Of a DNA stretch of 13,699 nucleotides, positions 6,513-12,797 are shown one piece after another. Origin of the DNA: Candidatus Omnitrophota bacterium (lineage in GTDB: Bacteria > Omnitrophota > Gorgyraeia > Gygaellales > Profunditerraquicolaceae); contig JAUYEC010000124.1 of assembly GCA_030691585.1 (NCBI GenBank), forward strand, positions 1-13,699, given 5' to 3'. The notes beneath the pieces were generated by a model. The model saw nothing but the letters and a program-made list of their open reading frames with translations, was not told the origin of the DNA and made no database searches. Positions within the stretch are counted from its first letter, which is position 1. The number at the start of each line of letters is the position of its first letter. A program made the position numbers and the translations under genes.

Positions 6513-6912
6513 CCCGCTTTTCCTTTCTTTTTTTAGTTTTCTTTTTCGTGGCCTCTTCGGCCGGGGCGGCATTCTCAAGCGCTTTTATTTCATTTATGAC
6601 TTCTTCGATCCTGACGCTGTATTCACTGGAGCGGTCCTGCCTGAAGATTATCTCCGGGGCAAACCTCAACCCCAGCCTCTGGGAGACCAGGCTGCGGATC
6701 AGGCCTTGAGCAGAATCCAGGGCCGCCTGCGTTTTTTTGCAATCTTCGGGACCGCCCAGGACACTAAAAAAAACTTTGGCGTTGCGCAGGTCCTTGGTTA
6801 TCTCAACGCTGATAATGGTCACAAAGCCCAGCCGCGGGTCATTTAATTTATCGTGCACGATCAGGCTCACTTCTTTTTTAATTGCTTCGCTTACTCTTTC
6901 TTGTCTGGACAT
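6469..6912 (-). CDS. rbfA: Ribosome-binding factor A with lysine/arginine-rich tail
   Basis: KH-fold protein that binds the 30S subunit and helps mature the 5' end of 16S rRNA. The core (1-110) shows family features: MSRQERVSEAIKKEVS at the N-terminus, DPRLGFVTIISVEITKDL, AKVFFSVLG (45-53), and RFAPEIIFRQDRS near the end. The product is 147 residues against the usual 115-130. The excess is a tail (about 111-147) that is alanine/glutamate-rich and then strongly lysine/arginine-rich, probably disordered and RNA-binding. The coding DNA of this tail contains the nrnA ribosome-binding site and start. The ATG at 6910-6912 has GGAG 7 nt upstream. In many bacteria infB precedes rbfA; here a tRNA nucleotidyltransferase gene does. 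Confidence 0.94.
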   Translation of the reverse strand: MSRQERVSEAIKKEVSLIVHDKLNDPRLGFVTIISVEITKDLRNAKVFFSVLGGPEDCKKTQAALDSAQGLIRSLVSQRLGLRFAPEIIFRQDRSSEYSVRIEEVINEIKALENAAPAEEATKKKTKKRKEKRDEPKKNSRRPKRKK

Positions 6913-6929
6913 ATTGCTTCTCCATATTC

Positions 6930-6960
6930 TGTAGGGGCGGGTTTAAAACCCGCCCCTACA
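6930..6960. repeat. TGTAGGG-family palindrome F (perfect)
   Basis: A 31-bp perfect palindrome with left arm TGTAGGGGCGGGTTT and right arm AAACCCGCCCCTACA around one central base. It begins 10 nt after the cca-like stop codon and ends before the rbfA ribosome-binding site. No T-run follows. Confidence 0.93.
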
Positions 6961-6970
6961 TGGGCAACGA

Positions 6971-8251
6971 TTATAGCCGTTGCCTATGTATGATCTCGCA
7001 GGCCAGTGACAATTCTTCTTGCCGGGAAACTGCCCGGCCGTCAAGTTTGGCGCGCAGGATTTTTTTAAGGATCTCTTGGTAATGCGGCCCGGGCAAACAG
7101 CCCATTTTCTGCAGGTCACAACCTGTGACCTGGATCCTTGTGCCGTTATAGATGCGGAAAAATCCGCTTATATGCAGCTGCAGTGCAGGGAATTTAAATT
7201 TCGCCTTGGCTAAAAGGATGACTTCATAAGGCAGGGGCTCAAGCAATGAAAATATTCTAGACGGCTTGAGGCCCGCAGTTGAAAGCGCGCGGAAAAAAGC
7301 GGGCCTGAGCCGCTTAAAACAGGCCATCCTTTTTGTTTCGCCTTTACAAAAAGCGAATCTGGCGCAAATATTTTCAGTATCCTTGACGCTCAACGCATCT
7401 ATCAACGCCATAAAATACATCAGCCACTTATCCAGGCGCCTGCGGTGCGGGAAATTTTTTCCAAACCAGGCGATCTCTTTTTTTACCGCGTTAAGCAACG
7501 CGCGTGTTTTATTTGTAAACTTTAATCCTTTTTTAATGAAAGCCAAGCCGCCAATCCTATGCAAACGCTCCAGCGCCTTAATTGGCTCTTTCTCTTTTAA
7601 CATCAGGATCAATTCATCGCGCATCCTCTGCGGCTCAACGGCTTCGAGCATCCCGCGCTTGGCTGCGCCTTTAAGGCGCTTAAGGGTTCGGGGTTCAATA
7701 TGAAAACCATACCTTTGTTCAAAACGCACCGCCCGCAGGATACGCGTGGGGTCATCAAAAAAACTAAGATCATGCAATACGCGCACTTTTTTGTTTTTCA
7801 GGTCGCTTATCCCGCCGTAGAAATCAATGAGCCTGCCGAAATCGTTTGGGTTTATGTCCACGGCCATGGCATTGATGGTAAAATCGCGCCTGAACAGGTC
7901 GTCCTTAAGGCTGCCGGGTTGCACCACAGGCAATTGAGCGGGGCTTGCGTAAGCCTCTTTTCTGGCCGTGGCCACGTCAATCTTTAAATGATGCCCGGAA
8001 ACAATCGTAGCGGTACCAAAGGCGTGATGACGGATGAGCTTTGAGCCCAATTCAGCGGCAACATCCTCTGCAAAGCTGATCCCGTCCCCTTCCACCACGA
8101 CATCCAGGTCCAGATTCGTGGCGCCCAAGAGCAGGTCGCGCACAAACCCGCCCACAAGATACACCCGCATATTTTTTTGGGCGGCAACATCACCGACCAA
8201 CTTTATCAGCCCGCGCATCTCCTGCGGCAACTTCTCCAGATATTTTTTCAT
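6971..8251 (-). CDS. cca: Class II tRNA nucleotidyltransferase / poly(A) polymerase family protein (CCA- or A-adding)
   Basis: Adds nucleotides to tRNA 3' ends. The 426-residue product has the class II nucleotidyltransferase head: VGGFVRDLLLG (33-43), metal-binding DLD (48-50), VVEGDGISFA, a third acidic residue in KIDVATAR (D92), RRDFTINAMAV (121-131) and DDPTRILRAVRF (166-177), followed by helical neck and body domains. The VVEGDG signature resembles the subgroup that includes separate A-adding enzymes of Aquifex-type bacteria, so sequence alone does not settle whether it adds all of CCA or only the final A. A separate CC-adding enzyme elsewhere would point to the latter. The tRNA-Pro gene in this window has no encoded CCA and so needs such an enzyme. 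There is no strong ribosome-binding site before the ATG at 8249-8251. It is flanked by palindromes on both sides. Confidence 0.9.
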   Translation of the reverse strand: MKKYLEKLPQEMRGLIKLVGDVAAQKNMRVYLVGGFVRDLLLGATNLDLDVVVEGDGISFAEDVAAELGSKLIRHHAFGTATIVSGHHLKIDVATARKEAYASPAQLPVVQPGSLKDDLFRRDFTINAMAVDINPNDFGRLIDFYGGISDLKNKKVRVLHDLSFFDDPTRILRAVRFEQRYGFHIEPRTLKRLKGAAKRGMLEAVEPQRMRDELILMLKEKEPIKALERLHRIGGLAFIKKGLKFTNKTRALLNAVKKEIAWFGKNFPHRRRLDKWLMYFMALIDALSVKDTENICARFAFCKGETKRMACFKRLRPAFFRALSTAGLKPSRIFSLLEPLPYEVILLAKAKFKFPALQLHISGFFRIYNGTRIQVTGCDLQKMGCLPGPHYQEILKKILRAKLDGRAVSRQEELSLACEIIHRQRL

Positions 8252-8268
8252 TTTTACGATAATCTTTT

Positions 8269-8299
8269 TGTAGGGGCGGGTTTGAAACCCGCCCCTACA
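8269..8299. repeat. TGTAGGG-family palindrome G (perfect arms)
   Basis: A 31-bp palindrome with arms TGTAGGGGCGGGTTT and AAACCCGCCCCTACA around a central G. It differs from palindrome F only at that base. It starts 6 nt after the xerD stop and lies upstream of the cca-like start. No U-tract follows on the transcribed strand. Confidence 0.93.
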
Positions 8300-8305
8300 T
8301 TAATA

Positions 8306-9193
8306 CTACGGACGCGGATGAAACATCCTGTGTATTGACTTCAGCCTGTCCTTATTTATGTGCGTGTAGATCTGCGTCGTAGAAATATTAGCGTGCCCGA
8401 GCATCTCCTGGACCGAACGCAGGTCCGCCCCTCTCTCCAGGAGATGAGTGGCAAAAGAATGCCTGAGGATATGCGGCCGCATCGGCTTTTTGATCCCTGC
8501 GTCGCGGGCGTAACCCTTGATCAACTTCCAGAGGGATTGCCGCGAAATTTTCTTGCCCAGCCGGCTGACAAATAAATATTCCGATTCTTTCTTTCCCAGG
8601 AAAACACTGCGGCTTGACTGCAGGTATTTTTTTACGCTCTCTATGGCCTTCCTGCCTACAGGCACTACGCGCTCTTTATTGCCCTTGCCGATGCAGCGTA
8701 AGAAACCAACGTCTAAGTTTACCGAATCAAGCCTAAGCTCAACGACTTCTGATACACGCATACCCGTAGCATAAAATAATTCCAGTATGGCTTTATCCCT
8801 GATGCCCTGCTTGTCCCGGCCGCCGGGCGCGGAAAGCAGCGCCTCTACTTCATTAACCGAAAGCGCCTCGGGTATCTTTTTGGATAACTTAGGAGATTCA
8901 ATCAGGCTTGTGGGGTCATTCTTTAATATCCTCTCGCTGAGCAGGAAACGATGGAACATCCTTACCGCGGCCAACCGCCTGGCGATGGAGTTAGCGGCAA
9001 TGCCTTTATCTTTTTGTTGAAGCATGAAATTTCCGATATCGTTCCTGGTCGCCGAGGACAACGCCACAATACGGCTATTGCCCAAAAAGTCCAGGTAGGA
9101 AACCAGGTCGCGCCGGTAAGAGACCACGGTATTTTTGGAAAGTCCGCGCTCCACGGAAAGGTAATCCAGGAATGGCTCGATCAATTCTTTCAT
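8306..9193 (-). CDS. xerD: Site-specific tyrosine recombinase XerD/XerC
   Basis: Resolves chromosome dimers at dif sites together with a partner recombinase and FtsK. The 295-residue product is the standard Xer length (about 298). It has an N-terminal SAM-like core-binding domain (about 1-90) and a C-terminal catalytic domain. All catalytic residues are present: R146 in ATGMRVSE, K170 in GKGNKERVVPV, H241 and R244 in HILRHSFATHLL, H267 in LGHANI, and nucleophile Y276 in TQIYTH. The conserved HILRHSFATHLLERGADLR block fits housekeeping Xer proteins better than phage or integron integrases. XerD is favoured over XerC on general resemblance, but I cannot exclude XerC. The start ATG at 9191-9193 has no clear ribosome-binding site. 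It has no partner or dif site nearby. Confidence 0.9.
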   Translation of the reverse strand: MKELIEPFLDYLSVERGLSKNTVVSYRRDLVSYLDFLGNSRIVALSSATRNDIGNFMLQQKDKGIAANSIARRLAAVRMFHRFLLSERILKNDPTSLIESPKLSKKIPEALSVNEVEALLSAPGGRDKQGIRDKAILELFYATGMRVSEVVELRLDSVNLDVGFLRCIGKGNKERVVPVGRKAIESVKKYLQSSRSVFLGKKESEYLFVSRLGKKISRQSLWKLIKGYARDAGIKKPMRPHILRHSFATHLLERGADLRSVQEMLGHANISTTQIYTHINKDRLKSIHRMFHPRP

Positions 9194-9211
9194 ATATTCG
9201 TCGTCCGTTTA

Positions 9212-9231
9212 CCCCGAGCGAAGTCGAGGGG
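9212..9231. repeat. Short dispersed-type palindrome CCCCGAG...GAGGGG
   Basis: The sequence CCCCGAGCGAAGTCGAGGGG has pairing ends (CCCC/GGGG plus CGA/TCG with a bulge) around a short loop. It resembles short hairpin repeats scattered in many bacterial genomes. It is flanked on both sides by TCGTCGT-type direct repeats (9199-9205 and 9243-9249). It lies in the leader of xerD, 18 nt before the start codon. Confidence 0.55.
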
Positions 9232-9256
9232 TCGTTCGTATTTCGTCGTTAGTATC

Positions 9257-9306
9257 TGTAGGGGCGGGTTTGCCCGCCTGCCGGCAGGCAGGAAACCCAC
9301 CCCTAC
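9257..9306. repeat. Composite palindrome H: TGTAGGG-family arms around a GCCTGCCGGCAGGC core
   Basis: The outer arms TGTAGGGGCGGGTTT and AAACCCACCCCTAC pair with one mismatch. In place of the usual one-base centre there is a 21-bp insert built around the perfect 14-bp palindrome GCCTGCCGGCAGGC. It looks like a second short repeat nested in the first. It starts 1 nt after the stop codon of the metallo-hydrolase gene. Confidence 0.85.
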
Positions 9307-9307
9307 G

Positions 9308-9928
9308 CTATTGCAGGAATTCGTTGTACTCTTTTTCACGGCCAATAGTAGAACTGGGCCCGTGCCCCGGATAGATCACTGTATCCGGGTCCAAAACCAG
9401 CAATTTTTCTTTTATGGAGCGGATGAGCAATTCACCGTCGCCTCCGGCCAGGTCCGACCTGCCGACACCACCGCAAAACAGGGCGTCTCCGGTGAAGAGG
9501 ATCTTTTCCGTGCTCCCCTCTAAAAGTAAACCCATTCCTCCGGGAGTATGCCCCGGAAGATGTATCACTTTTAAAGCAATACCCGCAACTTTAATCACAT
9601 CGCCCTCTTTCACGGTTTTGATTTCAGACTTGACCGTGTACCCAAGCGAAAACACTGAAGAGAGATTCTGGCTGGGATCAATCAACAAAGCCAGATCATC
9701 AATGTGCACATAGACCGGCACGCCGAATTTGTCGTCGCATCCGATATGGTCATAATGGCCGTGCGTGTTGACCACTGCAGCCGGATGCAGGTGATACCGC
9801 TCTAATACCGCCTTGATTTTGCGCGCTTGGTCCCCCGGATCAATAATAAGAGCAGATGAATTAACGCCTGCGGCCAGGATATAGCAATTAGTCTCAAGCG
9901 GGCCGAGGCAAAGGGTCTCTAAAATCAT
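9308..9928 (-). CDS. Metallo-beta-lactamase-fold hydrolase (glyoxalase II-like)
   Basis: Cytoplasmic metal-dependent hydrolase of the MBL superfamily, 206 residues, with no signal peptide. The zinc-ligand motifs are complete: THGHYDH (H56, H58, D60, H61), H127 in HLPGHTPGG, D148 in FTGDALF and H189 in YPGHGPSS. The short single-domain form lacks the C-terminal helical domain of true glyoxalase II. It matches the broad group often annotated as hydroxyacylglutathione hydrolase-like, whose substrates are mostly unknown (thioesters, persulfides and others). Its ATG overlaps the stop of the upstream lipoprotein gene by 4 nt (ATGA) and has GGAG 7 nt upstream, so it is translated in the ligA run. 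The family is sure; the substrate cannot be told. Confidence 0.88.
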   Translation of the reverse strand: MILETLCLGPLETNCYILAAGVNSSALIIDPGDQARKIKAVLERYHLHPAAVVNTHGHYDHIGCDDKFGVPVYVHIDDLALLIDPSQNLSSVFSLGYTVKSEIKTVKEGDVIKVAGIALKVIHLPGHTPGGMGLLLEGSTEKILFTGDALFCGGVGRSDLAGGDGELLIRSIKEKLLVLDPDTVIYPGHGPSSTIGREKEYNEFLQ

Positions 9929-10446
9929 TTCACTTCTCCGCCGGAGACTATGTCCGCGGATACTTTATTTAATGAAAATTCTTTAGGCAGCAGCCGCCTT
10001 ATATGTTCGGCAGAGCGCGCGTTATTGGCGGCGTTATTAGAGTAAGGATCTTTTTCAATGGCGCTTTTTAAAGCTTCCAGGTCAGCGATAAAAATATCCA
10101 GCTTTTTTTGTTTGGCGGCAGTTAGCAGCGGCCGCAGGTTATTCAAATTCTTTAACGCTCCTTTTGCGCAGCTCAACTGTTTTTTCTGGCTGCTCTTGGT
10201 GACAAGGGCATTGATCAACTCGTCCTGCTCGGATTGCCAATACAAAAGAAAATCGCGGTACTGCTCGCGCGCGGCAGGCGGCATATAAACCTGCGGCTCC
10301 ACCACCTGTTCTACGCGCCGGGGTTCTCCTTTTGGCTTACGGGTGAATTTGCGCACAAAGGCGTCGCAACCAAGAAAAGTAAAAAGGAAAAAGAAAAAAG
10401 GAAAAAGTTTCAAAAAAAGTTTTAATTTTTGTGTTTTGACTTTCAC
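9925..10446 (-). CDS. Small predicted lipoprotein of unknown function
   Basis: I do not recognise this 173-residue protein. It begins with a basic stretch (MKVKTQKLK) and a phenylalanine-rich hydrophobic segment (about 10-25), then a lipobox ending FLGC with the acylated cysteine at about 27. It should therefore be a lipoprotein outside the inner membrane. Residues 30-55 are basic and proline-containing. The rest looks mainly helical, with YRDFLLYWQSEQDELINAL around 63-81 and the leucine/lysine-rich KGALKNLNNLRPLLTAAKQKKLD further on, compatible with a coiled coil. The GTG start at 10444-10446 overlaps the ligA stop by 4 nt, with AAGGGG 8 nt upstream, and its own stop overlaps the next gene. 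Tight coupling argues that it is a real gene. Confidence 0.8.
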   Translation of the reverse strand: MKVKTQKLKLFLKLFPFFFFLFTFLGCDAFVRKFTRKPKGEPRRVEQVVEPQVYMPPAAREQYRDFLLYWQSEQDELINALVTKSSQKKQLSCAKGALKNLNNLRPLLTAAKQKKLDIFIADLEALKSAIEKDPYSNNAANNARSAEHIRRLLPKEFSLNKVSADIVSGGEVK

Positions 10447-12437
10447 TTTATCATCCCCTTGAATTCTTCTTCGCTGATGACCTTGACCCCGAGTTTTTTG
10501 GCTTTATCGTATTTAGAGCCGGGGTTGCTTCCCGCGATCACAAAATCCGTGTTCTTACTTACATCCGCTGACGGATCCGCCCCCGCCGCGCGCGCCGCTT
10601 CCTGCGCCTGCAGGCGGCTGTAATCCTTGAGCTCTCCGGTAAAAACAACGCTTTTGCCGCTAAGGGCGGTGCGCTTTACCGCGGCCGCGGATTCTTTAAA
10701 ATTCAGACCCTCTTTTTTTAAACGCGCGGCCAGGTCTTTTATGCGGGGCTGGGAAAAAAAATCCACGATAGAGCGGGCGACGACCGAGCCGACTTCATAG
10801 ATCTTATCCAATTCTTCAAGCTTGGCGGATTCCAGTTTTTCCAGGCTCCCAAAACGCCTGGCCAGAACATAAGCCGCCTTAACTCCTACGTGACGGATAC
10901 CCAAGGCAAAGATCAGGCGCGAAAGAGGCTGTTTTTTGCTCTTCTCTATGGCTGCAAGCAGGTTATTGATCTTTTTTTCCTTGAATAATTCCAACTTCGC
11001 CAAGTCTGCGGCCTTTAATTTATAGATGTCGGCGAAATCACGCGCGATTTTAAGCCGCACCAACTGCTCTACTACTGCTTCTCCCATGCCTTCAATATCC
11101 ATTGCTCCGCGGGAAGCAAAATGCTCCAGGCTGCGCTCCAGTTGAGCCGGGCATAAAGGATTAATACAACGGAAAGCCACGTCTTCTTCTTTTTCTTTGA
11201 TTACTTTACCGCGGCATTCAGGGCAGGCCCTGGGAATGGCAAAATTAATTTTGCCTGTATGCTCGGTGACTTTGACTACCTTGGGGATGACATCACCTGC
11301 CCGCTCTATAAGAATGCGGTCGCCGACTTTTATTTTCAGGCGCCGGATCTCGTCAAAATTATGCAGGGTGGCATTCTTGATGACTACACCAGCGCATTCA
11401 ACCGGATCAAGCTCGGCCACCGGAGTAATCACACCGGTCCTGCCCACCTGTAATTTAATATTACGCAGGATAGTTGTGGCCTGGCGCGCGGGAAATTTAT
11501 AGGCAATGGCCCAGCGCGGGCTTTTTTGGGTAGTGCCCAGCCGTTTATGCTGCTGGATGTCATTAAGTTTGACCACCACACCGTCGATCTCATAAGGCAG
11601 CTTGTCTCTTTTTTGCTGCCAGGCAGCGCAATAATCCAGCACTTCCTCAAGATTACGGCAAAGGCGGGATTCAGGATTAATGCGCAGGCCCCAAAGCTTC
11701 AAGCGCCGGAGAAAATCCCAATGCGTCGTAAGATCCGTGCCTTTGTATTCTCCCAGGGAGTGCGCGAAAAAATTCAGGCGCCGGGATCGCATCAGGGCGA
11801 TATCCAGGAGCTTGAGCGATCCGCTGGCGGCGTTGCGGGGATTAGCAAAGAGGACTTCGCCGGCCCCTTCTTTTTCAATGTTCAACGCGTCAAATTCCTT
11901 ACGCTCCATATAGACTTCACCGCGGATCTCAATTAAATCCGGAAGGTCTTTGCCTAAAAGGACAAGCGGAATGGCGCCGATGGTCTTTATATTAAGGGTT
12001 ACGTCTTCACCGGTTTCTCCGTCGCCGCGGGTGACCCCGGATACCAAAGACCCTGATTGATAAGTAAGGGACGCGCTTACCCCGTCAATTTTTAATTCGG
12101 CAACGTATTCTACCTTGGAGGCCCCGGCCAATCCTTTGTGCACGCGCTCCACCCAGTCTTTCAACTCATCAAAAGAATAGGTGTTCTCAAGCGAAAGCAT
12201 TTTCTGCCGGTGCTTGACCGTAGTAAAACCTTCTAAGACACTACCTGCGACACGCTGGCTGGGTGAATCCGGGGTAATGTAGCGGGGATGTTCAGCTTCG
12301 AGTTGGCGCAGGGCGCGCATCAGCTCGTCGTACTCTTTATCCGAGATCTCCGGCTGGCTTAGAACGTAATAATTATAATCGTGCCGCCGGATCTCCTGCC
12401 GTAAGGCCTCTATCTTCTTTTTGATTTCTTCCGGCAT
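10443..12437 (-). CDS. ligA: NAD-dependent DNA ligase LigA
   Basis: Seals nicks in replication and repair using NAD+. The 664-residue product is the usual length (about 670) with all domains in order. The Ia NAD-binding region begins with the HDYNYYVLSQPEISDKEYD motif. The adenylation domain has nucleophile K116 in KIDG (116-119), and TRGDGETGEDVT, ANPRNAASGSL and EIDGVVVK follow. The OB fold comes next, then a four-cysteine zinc finger (C405, C408, C424, C429) and helix-hairpin-helix repeats (about 445-560, including ALGIRHVG). A C-terminal BRCT domain runs from about 592 to 664 (SGKSVVFTGEL to the end). The start ATG at 12435-12437 lies 2 nt after the acylphosphatase stop. The stop overlaps the lipoprotein start. 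No truncation or missing residue is seen. Confidence 0.97.
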   Translation of the reverse strand: MPEEIKKKIEALRQEIRRHDYNYYVLSQPEISDKEYDELMRALRQLEAEHPRYITPDSPSQRVAGSVLEGFTTVKHRQKMLSLENTYSFDELKDWVERVHKGLAGASKVEYVAELKIDGVSASLTYQSGSLVSGVTRGDGETGEDVTLNIKTIGAIPLVLLGKDLPDLIEIRGEVYMERKEFDALNIEKEGAGEVLFANPRNAASGSLKLLDIALMRSRRLNFFAHSLGEYKGTDLTTHWDFLRRLKLWGLRINPESRLCRNLEEVLDYCAAWQQKRDKLPYEIDGVVVKLNDIQQHKRLGTTQKSPRWAIAYKFPARQATTILRNIKLQVGRTGVITPVAELDPVECAGVVIKNATLHNFDEIRRLKIKVGDRILIERAGDVIPKVVKVTEHTGKINFAIPRACPECRGKVIKEKEEDVAFRCINPLCPAQLERSLEHFASRGAMDIEGMGEAVVEQLVRLKIARDFADIYKLKAADLAKLELFKEKKINNLLAAIEKSKKQPLSRLIFALGIRHVGVKAAYVLARRFGSLEKLESAKLEELDKIYEVGSVVARSIVDFFSQPRIKDLAARLKKEGLNFKESAAAVKRTALSGKSVVFTGELKDYSRLQAQEAARAAGADPSADVSKNTDFVIAGSNPGSKYDKAKKLGVKVISEEEFKGMIK

Positions 12438-12439
12438 CT

Positions 12440-12712
12440 TTAAAATCTAATTTCAAATTGTTTAAATTTACCGCCCGGCTCGCTCCAGGATACTTGCGCG
12501 TCGCTTATGTAACTGGAAAATTCCCTGCTGACCTGAGCTAGAAAATCCTCTAAATTTTTTTCTTCGGCTTCTGCCAGGACCTCTACCCTGCCGTCATCTA
12601 AATTCCTGACAAAGCCCTTAACGCCGCTTTTCTCGGCAAGTGAGACGGCGGTAAAACGAAAACCCACCCCCTGCACCCTTCCCGAATAAAATACTTGTAC
12701 CTGTTTCTGCAT
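12440..12712 (-). CDS. acyP: Acylphosphatase
   Basis: Small cytoplasmic enzyme that hydrolyses the carboxyl-phosphate bond of acyl phosphates. Its 90 residues match the family length. The phosphate-binding signature SGRVQGVGFR carries catalytic R19, and GFVRNLDDGRVEV carries the catalytic asparagine N37. The ferredoxin-like fold is complete to the C-terminal FEIRF strand. The ATG at 12710-12712 is only 9 nt downstream of the tRNA-Pro 3' end and has no Shine-Dalgarno sequence, so after tRNA processing its mRNA would have almost no leader. ligA follows after 2 nt. Confidence 0.93.
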   Translation of the reverse strand: MQKQVQVFYSGRVQGVGFRFTAVSLAEKSGVKGFVRNLDDGRVEVLAEAEEKNLEDFLAQVSREFSSYISDAQVSWSEPGGKFKQFEIRF

Positions 12713-12721
12713 AAATATAAA

Positions 12722-12796
12722 TCGGGGCGGACAGATTTGAACTGTCGACCTCTTGCTCCCGAAGCAAGCGCTCTAGCCAAACTGAGCCACGCCCCG
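12722..12796 (-). tRNA. tRNA-Pro (anticodon CGG)
   Basis: Folded by hand from the minus strand. The acceptor CGGGGCG pairs perfectly with CGCCCCG. The D stem is GCTC/GAGC. The anticodon stem CTTGC/GCAAG encloses loop TTCGGGA with anticodon CGG at 12759-12761. The T stem is GACAG/CTGTC with loop TTCAAAT, and the discriminator base is A. G follows the anticodon, as usual in proline tRNAs. The 75-nt gene has no encoded CCA: the next bases are TTTAT. It decodes CCG. It starts 1 nt after the stop codon of the upstream gene and ends 9 nt before acyP. Confidence 0.96.
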
Positions 12797-12797
12797 C

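Noticed and set aside
6513..6578. Longer NrnA start at 6578
   Set aside because: The added residues are a basic frame-shifted reading of the rbfA tail. The ATG at 6512 has a proper ribosome-binding site and the usual family start.
632..9306. TGTAGGG palindromes as intrinsic terminators
   Set aside because: None is followed by a run of T on either strand, and several lie inside what must be one transcript (mraZ to murE).
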